Part shown: positions 22,055 through 32,599 of the stretch, piece after piece
Numbering within the stretch: position 1 is the stretch's first letter
How the letters are laid out: every line of letters starts with the position of its first letter
DNA from: Linum tenue
Lineage: Eukaryota > Streptophyta > Magnoliopsida > Malpighiales > Linaceae
Assembly (NCBI GenBank): GCA_946122785.1
Contig: CAMGYJ010000011.1
Location: forward strand, 1-64,000
Direction of reading: 5' to 3'
DNA length: 64,000 bases
Translations under genes and position numbers: made by a program
The notes under the pieces: generated by a model
Seen by the model: the letters and a program-made list of their open reading frames with translations, nothing else
Databases searched by the model: none
Told to the model about the DNA's origin: nothing

Positions 22055-24546
22055 ATGGGGAAAGCTAAACCAAAAACCCGGCAACCAGCAGCCTCACCTG
22101 CTAAAAGGAAGGCTCCTTCTTCTCGTCGCCGCCAAACCCAAGAACGAGACACTCCCCCCAAACGACAACGCAAAAACAACCAAGGACGGGCACGCCAACC
22201 ATCTCCACCACCACCACAAGCGGAGGCTCAACTTGGAGGAGGGAGACTTCACGGCTTCCTCCAATTACCCGTCGAACATAGGAAGGCTTTGGAGCGCTTC
22301 CTTCCCCTCCCATTTGGGCAGCAAAGATGCTTTGATTGGGATCTCCTAGAGCGCCTCGGAGCAGCGGAACCCGTTCGCACATGCCTCCGTCTCCCGGCAT
22401 GGTGTGAGGTTCTCTCCATCAATGAGGTCATCTACCGAGAGCTTACCATTGAGTTCCTCAGCACTCTCTCCATCAAGAGAATGTCCGAGTTTAACCTCGA
22501 CAAGCCCGAAGACAACATAACTTTTCGCCTTGGAGGACAGGCGAGACAGATGAGCATCACTGAGTTCACAGAGGCACTCCAGATATACCCACCAGGATTT
22601 CTCACCACAGGTGGACATGGTTTTATTTCGGAGCAAATATATCATTCAAGAGCAGAATCGGTCAATGCTATGTGGAGAACGGTAAAACAAAACCATGTGG
22701 ACAAGTCTGACCCTGCCCACTATAAAGGGAATGATCTTCTTCCCCCGTGGCGTATCATCCACAACATTATCGCTCATTCTGTGGCAGCTAGGGAGGGGAG
22801 CCCGGGGAGTGTGACCAAGCGGGATTTGAACTTTTTCCTCTCTATGGTAAAAGATCCCCCAATTCATCTTGGTATAGTCATATTGAAAACCCTACAGAAG
22901 ATCACCTCCAACAAACAAATCAAGACCATCCATGGAGGTGCCTACATCACAAGGCTAGCTCGGCATTTTGGCATTGATCCGGTGGGTTCTCATTGCACCA
23001 TTGCCCAGTCCACTCAACCAATCTCCCAAAAAAACCTTGCGGATCTAAATTTGTTGTCAAAGGTAAATGTTCCAACCAACACTTTCCTTTTCACAGTGAA
23101 TGCTAAAACATAACTAGTCGGGATTCAAACAATCTAGGATTGATTTTGTGCAAGTTTTGGATTGCCTACTAATCTAGTTCCTTTTGAACATTGAGCAAAT
23201 GTAACTAATGCTTCTGATATTGATCATGTCTGTGTTTGGTGGTTAAGGAGAATGGTGTGGTAGGCATTGTTGGCCTCCCTCATCCTGCTCGACCTCTTGC
23301 AACAGATGAGGCAAACGCATCGGAGCATGTTGTTCAGCAAATGGTCGAGGAGACTCCGGAACAACCTGCACAACATCACCAAACTACGACTCAAGCCGGA
23401 CCATCCACCGACAGCTACATATCCCATTTTGAGGCATTGGGTCGGCAGAATGCCCAAATTCTGGAGCAAAATGCACTCATTCTCTCCCGCCTCGATCGAG
23501 AGAAGGAAGCTCGACGCTACATCATCGAATGCAACCATCAGATCATGAGGTCCTTGAGGATTGACTACGAACAATTCTCAAGACCTTGGGAACTATCTCC
23601 TAGGCCAACCGAGGAGATCAATGAAGAGGGAAGTGAAGAGGATGACGAGGGTAATGACGATGAGCAAAACAAGGAAAAAAATCAAGAGGACATAGGAGAG
23701 GAACAAAACAAGGAAAGCAGTGAAGAGGACAATGACACCAATGAGGAAGACAGCAGTGAAGAGGACGACGACGAGGGCAATGGCGATGACCAAAACAAGG
23801 GAAAAAATCAAGAGGTCAGAGGGAACGATGAGGAAGACAGCAGTGAAGAGGACGACGACGAGGGCAATGGCGATGACCAAAACAAGGAAAAAATCAAGAG
23901 GAGAAAGGAGGGGAACAAAACAAGGAAAGCATTGAAGAGGTCAAAGGGACCGATGAGGAAGACAGCAGTGAAGAGGACGACGACGAGGACAATGGCGAAG
24001 ACCAAAACAAGGAAAAAAATCAAGAGGAGAAAGGAGAGGAACAAAACAAGGAAAGCAGTGAAGAGGACAGTGACACCAATGAGGAAGACAGCAGTGAAGA
24101 GGACGACGACGAGGGCAATGGCGATGACCAAAACAAGGAAAAAAATCAAGAGGAGAAAGGAGAGGAACAAAACAAGGAAAGCATTCAAGAGGACAAAGGG
24201 ACCGATGAGGAAGACAGCAGTGAAGAGGACGACGACGAGGGCAATGGCGATGACCAAAACAAGGAAAAAAATCAAGAGGAGAAAGGAGAGGAACAAAACA
24301 AGGAAAGCATTCAAGAGGACAAAGGGACCAATGAGGAAGACAGCAGTGAAGAGGACGACGAGGGCAATGGCGATGACCAAAACAAGGAAAAAAATCAAGA
24401 GGTCAAAGGGACCAATGAGGAAGACAGCAGTGACTCTAGCGAGGACAATGAAGATGAGCAAATCCAGGAAAACAAAGACGAGGACGAGAACACTAACGAG
24501 AAAGATGGGCAGTGAAGATGAGCCAACCAAAGTCCTTAGTACTTAG
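22055..24546 (+). CDS. ATHILA-ORF1-like protein copy 2, frameshifted: basic tail replaces acidic tail
   Basis: Exons 22055-23062 and 23248-24546 mirror copy 1. The A run after AACAAGG has six A instead of seven near 23887-23892. This shifts the frame inside the repeat tail, so after GDDQNKEK the sequence becomes IKRRKEGNKTRK and then repeats of the type MRKTAVKRTTTRAMAMTK, giving about 768 residues. The new frame stays open for about 650 nt because the underlying DNA repeat has no stops there, and it ends 31 nt past the copy 1 stop. The N-terminal and ATHILA-like parts are unchanged. It could be a pseudogene, a new variant, or a homopolymer error in assembly. Confidence 0.7.
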
Positions 24547-24745
24547 CTATGTGTGTTTGCTTTTGTGCTTGTATGTTTTCGAATTAGAATATTATGATGC
24601 ACCAGTGTGGGCTACATGCATCTAAACTTAAGCATTAATCGTGTTATGGATGTTTGTTTTATAAGACAAATGTAAAGCTTTGACTGCTTTTTACTTTTTG
24701 TTAACAGGGTATCTCATCTGATATGATGTACAGTTACTAGAGAAG

Positions 24746-25235
24746 GATCTATGTAATGCTCGTGTCAAGCTTCAAAGAACATTATGACTCATCTTTTCAT
24801 AAGCTTGTAGTTTTCACAAACAGTATATTATGTTACTTGCACCATTATAATAAGTACAAGGGTTAGTTGTACAGGTGCATGTCTGTGCAGACTATTTCTG
24901 GAAATCTCACGGCCAATTCTGGAAATCCCACGGCCGTGAAAGAAGACGTGGTTTTGGATATGTAATTCTGGAAATATCACGGCCGTGAGATAGGCCGTGA
25001 GATAGGCCGTGAATGTAAAAACGCACGTCTCAGTTTCCCAGAGGGTTTCACGGGTTGCTTTCGACATTATCACGGCCGTGAGATGAGCCGTGTTTTGGAA
25101 TTGAATGCTGTACCTCTCACGGCTCATCTGTTGATTCTCACGGGCGTGAGAATAAGCCGTGTGATTGTCTGGAGATAGGAAAACTACTTTTGCTTGTCAC
25201 GGGTCATGTCACGGCCGTGAGATGAGCCGTGTTTC
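24746..25235. repeat. Shared 3' module and palindrome cluster 5, duplicate
   Basis: Second copy of 17518-18010, with the core palindrome at about 24977, 25068 and 25207 and a short substitution near 24888. Confidence 0.85.
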
Positions 25236-25239
25236 CTCA

Positions 25240-26790
25240 AAATTGTACCTACACTTTCTAGAGTTGTACCTTTACACTAAATTTAAAGTTGTACCTACAC
25301 TTTCCTAAAAATTGTACCTATACACTATAGTACAACTTAATGTTGTACCTACACTTTCTAACAAATCCCTCTATGGTACAACTCAAAATTGTACCTATAC
25401 TAATGGTACAACTTTTAGTTGTACCTACACTTTCTCAAAATCCTTCTATGGTACAACCCAAACTTGTACCTATACCATGGTACAACTTTAAGTTGTACCT
25501 ACACTTTCTAAAAATCGGTCTATGGTACAACCCAAACTTGTACCTATACCTTGGTACAACTTTAAGTTGTACCTACACTTTTTCAAAATCCTTCTATGGT
25601 ACAACCCAAACTTGTACCTATACTAATGGTACAACCTTAAGTTGTACCTACACTTTCTCAAAATTCTTTTATGGTACAACTCAAAATTGTACCTATACTA
25701 ATGGTACAACTTTTAGTTGTACCTACACTTTCTAATAAATCCCTTTATGGTACAACTCAAAATTGTACCTATACTAATGGTACAACTTTAAGTTGTACCT
25801 ACACTTTCTAATAAATCCCTTTATGGTACAACTCAAAATTGTACCTATACTATTGGTACAACCTTAAGTTGTACCTACACTTTTTCAAAATCCTTCTATG
25901 GTACAACCCAAACTTGTACCTATACTATGGTACAACTTTATGTTGTACCTACACTTTCTAACAAATCCCTTTAAGGTACAACTAAAAATTGTACCTATAC
26001 GAATGGTACAACCTTAAGTTGTACCTACACTTTCTAACAAATCCCTTTATGGTACAACTAAAAATTGTACCTATACTAATGGTACAACCTTAAGTTGTAC
26101 CTACACTTTTTCAAAATCCTTCTATGGTACAACCCAAACTTGTACCTATAATATGGTACAATTTTAAGTTGTACCTACACTTTCTCAAAATTCTTTTATG
26201 GTACAACTCAAAATTGTACCTATACTAATGGTACAAATTTAAGTTGTACCTACACTTTCTAATAAATCCCTTATGGTACAACTCAAAATTGTACCTATAC
26301 TAATGGTACAACTTTAAGTTGTACCTACACTTTCTAATAAATCTCTTTATGGTACAACTCAAAATTGTACCTATACTAATGGTACAACTTTAAGTTGTAC
26401 CTACACTTTCAAAAATCCTTCTATGGTACAACCCAAAATTGTACCTATACCATGGTACAAATTTAAGTTGTACCTACACTTTCTAACAAATCCCTTATGG
26501 TACAACTAAAAATTGTACCTATACTAATGGTACAACCTTAAGTTGTACCTACACTTTCTCAAAATTCTTTAATGGTACAACCCAAACTTGTACCTATAAC
26601 ATGGTACAATTTTAAGTTGTACCTACACTTTCTAATAAATCCCTTCATGGTACAACTCAAAATTGTACCTATACTAATGGTACAACTTTAAGTTGTACCT
26701 ACACTTTGTGAAACAAATTCTTCAATGGTACAGCTGAAACTTGTACCTATACTAATGGTACAACTTTAAGTTGTACCTACACTTGTATAC
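25240..26790. repeat. 76-bp GTACAAC tandem array, full copy
   Basis: About twenty units of the array. The first 840 bp match 18012-18852, and about 710 bp more follow before it ends in ACACTTGTATACATTGATTC. This is presumably the original right-hand array. No palindrome-cluster motif occurs to the right of it, so it may lie near the right border of the composite element. Confidence 0.92.
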
Positions 26791-27187
26791 ATTGATTCAT
26801 TATTTACAAGATTGCCATTAATGATGTGGGACCAGTCATTTAGTGGGTTTACCTCCTCAATAGGTCACCTTTTTTTTTTGTTTTTTATAGCATGGGTGCT
26901 ATAAAGCACACTAGAAGGGCTCATTAAAATTTAGCTGAATTTGGTTTGTATTTACGAAGAGGATATATTATCCCCGATTACCAGAAAACTGCGAAGTTGG
27001 GGATGGAGATAAGAAACTTCCACTGTATTAGAATTCAGAAAGACAGCAGGAGAAGTAAAGTCGGTTGAGTCATGGAATGGAAGTGTAGGAGAAGTAAAGT
27101 CGGTTGAGTCATCCCACATTCGCTAAGATGATCCAGCAGGCGGGCAGGTAGTTGGTTGATGCCCTCCAAATTATTTCATCGTAATGA
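26791..27187. repeat. Right flank; contains a dispersed local repeat block
   Basis: No gene. 27050-27187 (GAGAAGTAAAGTCGGTTGAGTCAT, repeated twice here, then GATCCAGCAGGCGGGCAGG and ATTTCATCGTAATGAC) is related to blocks at about 54640-54860 and 57540-57820, the latter just downstream of the DUF26 gene. Confidence 0.55.
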
Positions 27188-27195
27188 CTGCTTGA

Positions 27196-27600
27196 TAGAG
27201 GTGGCAATTAGGATCCAAATTCATGAATCCAATCAATCCGTGGATTCAAATGGCAAGTTACGATATGGTACCTATATTTTTTATATTTTATATTTTGGTA
27301 CCTAAAATTTATATTTTTACACTAAAAATATCATTGGAAAATTACATTTTGGTACCTAAAAATTTTCATCATGACTTTTTAGTACCAAAACTTTTCAAAT
27401 TTTACATTTTGGTCCAAGCCTTTGATGTCATTTGGATTCATGGATCAATCTACCAATCCATTTGATCCAATCCATGAATCCACCAATCCATTTGATCCAT
27501 GGATCTGCCAATCCAATCCACGAATCCACCAATCCATTTGATCCATGGATCCGCCAATCCAATCCACGAATCCACGAATCCGATCCAATTGCCACCTCTA
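27196..27600. mobile_element. hAT-type MITE A with 8-bp target duplication
   Basis: Terminal inverted repeats TAGAGGTGGCAATT / AATTGCCACCTCTA... bound 405 bp. The exact 8-bp direct repeat CTGCTTGA flanks both ends (27188-27195 and 27601-27608), as expected for hAT transposition. The interior has a TTTGGTACC-rich AT stretch and ATCCATTTGATCCA-like subrepeats. There is no transposase. Confidence 0.92.
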
Positions 27601-27608
27601 CTGCTTGA

Positions 27609-28500
27609 TCATGCATCGTCTAGTTGTTGGGATGAAAAAATCAAGGTCATTCCCAATACTAATGATAATTGTCCTCCCCAATACTCGTGAGTTGTTGTTT
27701 TATTTTTTGTTGTATAAGAGACGACATGTTGTTCCTATAATCATGAGTTGGAGAACAGTAATACATCATCCTCTCTTTCGTAAGAGGGACACTATTTTGA
27801 AAGAGCTGAACCCCTAGGAGAGCATAGAGAGAAGGAGATTTTTGGAAGAGCAGAGCTTGAAGAGAATAAGAGGAATGCTTGAAGAGAGGATTTCCTAGCT
27901 TGGATTTCTATCTAATGGTTTTCCTTCTCCTCTCTCTTGTTCTTCTTTTCCACTTCATTGGGTAATTTCTTAAGGTATTTTGGGCTTAGTCCCCCAAATC
28001 ATAATTTAGGATTTAGTGTCATAATTGGTAATATATGGTTTCATTGAGTTCAATTAGTGTGCCCAATGCTTCAACTTATATTTGCAGGTGTTTTGCCATG
28101 TTTGATAATATAGAGATTTGGCTTAAGTTGTTATAATCATTTGATCCCCTATTTTGATTCCTCGCCTTATTGATGCCTCTGGAGTGTTTACATGACCATT
28201 GAATCATTCAATTGGTGTGTTAACAACTTATTTAGAGATGGTAGTTTGTATCCCTAATCATGGAATTGGGCTATGTGTCTTTGGAAGGGAATCGAGAGAC
28301 ATGACCATTACACTGATTCCCAATTAGCAACTCTCGAGCCTCCACTAAATCGATTTAGTTGAGTACCACTTAATGTTGTTTCAGCACCGACTCTGGTCAG
28401 ATGTGGTACAATTGATCGGCCTGACTATAGTTTGGCAACACTGATGATAATAGATTGATCACGACATATTTGCAAAAAATTAAAATTTTATTTATATTAA
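27609..28500. other. No gene; possible old LTR-like remnant
   Basis: AT-rich sequence with a GAGAGCATAGAGAGAAGGAG ... CTTGAAGAGA stretch of the kind seen in plant LTR R/U5 regions. I could not define ends or a target duplication. Confidence 0.3.
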
Positions 28501-28520
28501 AATAAAAAACTAAACTGAAT

Positions 28521-28537
28521 AAATCGCAACACGATGG
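28521..28537. repeat. 17-bp direct repeat, left copy
   Basis: AAATCGCAACACGATGG here is identical to 35172-35188, which lies directly after the poly-A tail of a LINE fragment. See the findings for the possible meaning. Confidence 0.8.
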
Positions 28538-28561
28538 ACGTTCACTTAATTCATACTGTCA

Positions 28562-28990
28562 ATGCGAAGAAAGAGCACAAACAAATTAGGAGGGTGGATT
28601 CTCCTGCGTGCGAGCGAGAAGAGGGAGAACTCGTTGTCGGCGGAAAATTCCGATGATAGAGGGCAGAAGAACCACACCGCCAACATCGGTGTGTACAAGG
28701 TCGATGGCTGTTGGGTGTTCATGGGCAACAGTCTGGGCGATGAAGGACCTGACGGCGGAAGGGCGGCGCTCATGTGCACATCGTGCGGCTGCCACCGGAA
28801 CTTTGACAGGCCGAAAGTGGATCCTTCTGCAGTTGTCTAACCAGCAGAGATCTACCGTCGCAGAAACCGAAACCGCAAGCCCAGCAACGGTTCAAATCTA
28901 GCAGTATTGGCAATCACCTCGTCGTTGCCACCCTCTCCCTTTTGTTCGGCGGCTGCGCCTCCGCCCATCCAGCTTCTCAACAGCAGATGG
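28562..28990 (+). pseudogene. Mini zinc finger / ZF-HD dimerisation-domain gene, decayed
   Basis: The frame 28562-28840 encodes KNHTANIGVYKVDGCWVFMG, then LMCTSCGCHRNFDR, matching the ZF-HD dimerisation domain (NHAAxxGxxxxDGCxEFM ... LxCxxCxCHRNFHR). These small plant proteins (MIF) pair with ZF-HD homeodomain factors and block them. Two signs of decay or divergence are the missing conserved Cys before the KNH motif and Asp for His in HRNFHR. A C-terminal MIF-like stretch (LFGGCASAHPASQQQM, 28945-28990) lies downstream in a different context, suggesting a frame break. The opposite-strand frames here are shadows. A divergent functional copy is possible. Confidence 0.6.
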
Positions 28991-29291
28991 TGTCCCCGTG
29001 AACGGTCCACGACGAGAGAGTCATCGACGGCGCCAATTTCAGCAGCATATCACTGCTGAGATCCGCCGGAATAGGAACGGAAAGAATTAGGACGGTTACG
29101 GTAACAGGTTATTTATTTTTTATTTATTATTTTACATTGTGCCCAAAATCGGAGTTTACAATCCCCCACTTACGAGCATGACGAGGTTCAAGTTGTTTAT
29201 TATTATTATCATTATTGTTTTGCGACATATTAAAAAAAAAATTACTAACTCCAGATAAGTCTTACTCACTCCTCCATTTTCTTCCTTATTT

Positions 29292-29330
29292 TACTAGTCA
29301 CGTGCCCGGCCGGTTGGCCGGATTCGTTTA
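29292..29330 (-). mobile_element. Possible Helitron 3' terminus
   Basis: On the minus strand the sequence ends with a GC hairpin (GGCCAACCGGCC) shortly before CTAGT, the usual Helitron 3' layout. The 5' end would lie at higher coordinates and was not identified. 29340-30190 has no gene I can support. Confidence 0.35.
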
Positions 29331-30196
29331 TAAATCATAAGAGGCTGTGGTCGAATGTATTTTTTAAACTCTAAACTCTCCCGTGGATTTGTCCCGATCG
29401 TAAAATTGGAGGCTTTCGGACAATGAGAAACGAATTTATCCTTATTGTAAGGAATCACACATTCATAGTCCATATGAATTTTACTTCTCCCTCGACCAAA
29501 TGGGCAAATAACGAAACATTCTTGTCTCCTAACTCAAAATAATAATAAAAATGAAGAATTAAATTGAAAAAGGTAAAAGAGAACACAACTTCAAGAGGCT
29601 TCTCCACCACACAGTTTACCTAGTTCAACAACTTTGGGCTGAAACTCCATTGTGCTGTGTAGACTGCAGATGGAATTGAAGACTATGCAGTCCAAAGAAA
29701 GCAATGTTTGAAGCCCTGCTTCAACCAATTATTTCATCGAAAGAGAGTTTTACCTCAGTCAATTTACATAGTATTTTAGAGAGCGTTCATGTGTGGATGA
29801 TAAAGGAGTACGGTGTGGAGAGTAGTCGGATGCCTCATCATCGGATACCATCATTAGGCAACAGTGGCTTATAATTAATGGTTTCCGATGTTGCCTCTTG
29901 AGAAACCTTATAGGAAGTACAAACATAGCCTTTCATTGAAGAAAAACAACAGCATAGTACCAAAATCATTACGAAATGAAGAGAGAAGAAAATAGTTTAA
30001 CCGACAACCTTTTTAACCATAAATATGAAAAGAGAATAAAATAGTTCAACCGACATCCTCTTTAATTATAAATATAAAAAGAGAATAAAATAATTCAACC
30101 GACATCCTGACCGACTAAATCCTCATACGAAAAATGAAAGAAAAAACCCATGAAAGGTAACCGACTCCTAAATTTGTTTTAAAAGAATTCTTCTAT

Positions 30197-31559
30197 TTAC
30201 TCCTCATCGTCGTAGACAACTCCATGTTTCCGTTTTTTCTGGTTTTTTTCACTTCCTGCTCCATCGACAACATCAGTACGTCCATCCATAGTAGTTGCAT
30301 TCTCGCCATTGGTGTCGCATTTTGATCCATTAAATGTTGACGCCTCCTTCTCTTGCATTTGGGGAGTTTCTTCATCATTTTTCTGCATTATATTTAGCAC
30401 TTATTTTAGGTTGATCGCATTTTGATCCATTAATTTGATAGATCTCAATAATCTATTTCTCTTAGATTGTAACTTATCCATCTCACTTTGCAATCCTGTA
30501 TAAGAATTAGGTAAAAAAAATTTAATCACAGCAGCATAACACATTAAACTGATAACAAATAAATCGAAAACAAACATGGAACAAATGGATTACCGGTAGG
30601 AATGTTCACCATTCTGCCATATATACGCTTCTGCCTTATATAAATAGCACGTTTCCTTCTTGCTAATTTGGCCAAAGGATGATTAATTCTCTTCAACTCT
30701 GACTTATAGAGGTGGCAAATGGATTGGATTGGTGGATTGGTGGATTGGATTGGTGGATTGGTGGATCAAATGGATTGGATCTAATGGATTGGTGGATTCA
30801 TGGATTGGATCAAGTGGATTGGTGGATTATCCATGAATCCAAATGACATCCTCAACCAAGGACCAATATGTAAAATGTAAAAAGTGTAGGTACTAAAATG
30901 TTACAATGAAAAATTTTAGGTACCAAAACGTAATTTTCCAATGATATTTTTCGTATAAAAATTAAATTTTAGGTACCAAAATGTAAAAAATAAAAATTAT
31001 AGGTACTAAACCGTAATTTACCAATGATCCATGGATCCAATCCATGAATCCACCAATCCAATTGGATTTGGATCAAATGGATTGGATTTAAATGGATTGG
31101 ATTAGGTGGATATTTTTAATGGATTGATGGATTGGATTGGTGGATTGAATTGAAATTGCCACCTCTACTGACTTATGTGCAAGAATTTCTAAAATTTACA
31201 TTGAAGAGTAATGATTTTGTAAGTTCAAACATTGTGAAATAGTTAAAGAGATTATATCAGTTCTTAATTCATTGATACTTCGTTATGGAAAAAAACATTT
31301 AATAGATAATCATACCATCAGAAATTTTATTTTGTGCTTCAGATAGAGACTGATTAGAATCCACTACACCTTCTGGTGGTAAAAAAACAGCTCTCTTATA
31401 CCCTGATAAACACGTGAAATGAAACATATTAAATTGCAAATCTATATAATTATGCTAAGACCAATATTTGTACTTACATTCAATTTTTAATGGTCGAATT
31501 GACTCATTATTTGAGACTGTCGATGACTTCCCATGGGGAATACTTCTTCTTCGACGCAT
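30197..31559 (-). pseudogene. Unidentified spliced plant gene, broken by a MITE and an in-frame stop
   Basis: Minus-strand exons join in phase: 31559-31478 (starts MRRRRSIPHGKSS), 31402-31316 (YKRAVFLPPEGVVDSNQS), about 31187-30594 (EILAHKSELKRINHPLAKLA, then RQKRIYGRMVNIPTG, interrupted by a MITE at 30707-31167), and from 30495 (LQSEMDKLQSKRNRLL). The last frame meets TAA at 30403-30401 and then stays open in the same frame to 30197, ending in a basic/acidic tail (NQKKRKHGVVYDDEE). The product was small, basic and partly coiled coil, possibly nuclear. I do not recognise the family. The exon phases hold only if the MITE and one copy of its target duplication are ignored, which strongly supports the model. 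Confidence 0.65.
30707..31167. mobile_element. hAT-type MITE B with 8-bp target duplication, inside a coding exon
   Basis: TIRs TAGAGGTGGCAA / TTGCCACCTCTA bound 461 bp. CTGACTTA is duplicated exactly at 30699-30706 and 31168-31175. Same family as MITE A in roughly inverted orientation, with long GGATTGGTGGATT subrepeats. It sits between the codons for HKS and ELK of the minus-strand gene. Confidence 0.92.
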
Positions 31560-32149
31560 AGAACTTCAAAAAAAAAAAAAACATGAAATTTGCCTTAATG
31601 CACAAATAATGAGCAAGACGAATGTTAAAGGAACACTTGACAACCACTTACAGAGAAGGGATAGTAATAATGTACAAATAATGAGATATAGAGAGGCATG
31701 ATTAAGAAAGAACATAAGATTCGCCTTCGACAGCCAATGCAAGCAAGTATATGTGTAATTTGAGTTATAGGAGTTCATAACTCACCAAAGAAAAAGGATT
31801 ACAGTTGTGTACCTTACTGTCAATCACTTAATTGTATTCGAGTGGTGGAAGAAAGACTGGTGGACTGGTGGAGCAGTTGCGCTCGAGTGTTGCTGTTGTT
31901 GTTTTCAAGAGGTAGACTGGTGGTGTCTCTGATTAATCAGATTACAATTGATTACAATTTAAAGCTAATAAAGCACAGTGCATATATGACATACAATCCG
32001 ACGAAAACATGAAACTGAGAACAAAATGAGTATCCATTCGTCCAGAAGCATCCAAAGATAGTCCATTCAGCAGCTGTTTGAATGCAGAAACAGGCACAAA
32101 TGGATCCTTACAAATATCATAACTGATGAGTCTTTCAGCAAACGGCCAT

Positions 32150-32225
32150 ATATTTGACAAAATAATTGAATTCTTCCCACCAAGCTCGATAGATACAGGC
32201 TGTTCTATAGAGTTAATCGCTTTCT
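32150..32225 (-). pseudogene. Possible aldehyde dehydrogenase fragment
   Basis: The minus-strand frame reads AINSIEQPVSIELGGKNSII, resembling the PVxLELGGKxPxIV segment of ALDH enzymes, which carries the general-base Glu. The frame continues (to 31942) into sequence I cannot match. The fragment is short, so a chance match is possible. Confidence 0.4.
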
Positions 32226-32394
32226 TTAATTTTCAAAACCTATACTTGCAAACAGCATTATTACAACACCACCAGCTAGATAAACTAAGAAGATGTCACT
32301 GCCTTAGCAAAGGCGCCAACCATCAGAATCACTCCTTGGCTAATGAGTACCTGCAATATAGATAGTCTAATTATTTGCGTGTTTCCCAGATTAA

Positions 32395-32590
32395 AGGCAA
32401 CAACTCAATGTCGGTGTTTCCCAGATAGAGTTCTTGTAGAGATACTAAATTGTTGATGCTAGATTGGAGGCTTTTGAGATTTCCACACTCCTGTATCCAA
32501 AGACTGGATAAACCTTTCACAGGCTCTGAGATATCAGGAAGACTCTCAAGAAGTGGGTTGCCTCAAATATAGAGACCAGACGTGACCATG
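32395..32590 (-). pseudogene. Leucine-rich-repeat fragment, resistance-gene type
   Basis: The minus strand encodes LESLPDISEPVKGLSSLWI, then NLKSLQSSINNLVSLQELYL, a pattern typical of the LRR part of TIR-NBS-LRR proteins. The upstream SLYL joins it only after a 1-nt frame change near 32570, and no NBS or TIR part is visible, so it is a remnant. Confidence 0.55.
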
Positions 32591-32599
32591 TCCCATAAA

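Larger units (their letters stand above)
18853..26080. repeat. Tandem segmental duplication, copy 2
   Basis: Matches 11606-18852 with very few differences seen by eye: an 18-bp contraction in the CTCGCC repeat (offset 7247 becomes 7229), a 1-nt deletion in an A run near 23889 (offset 7228), and a short substitution near 24888 (GTTGTGC versus TCTGTGC). Near-identity implies a recent event. Its sub-parts are: unidentified leader 18898-20437, palindrome cluster 20447-20950, CTCGCC repeat, third gene copy 2, 3' module 24746-24905, palindrome cluster 24905-25235, then the array. Confidence 0.93.

Noticed and set aside
28546..28795. Minus-strand frames opposite the MIF-like sequence
   Set aside because: The plus strand carries the recognisable ZF-HD motif, so these are shadows.
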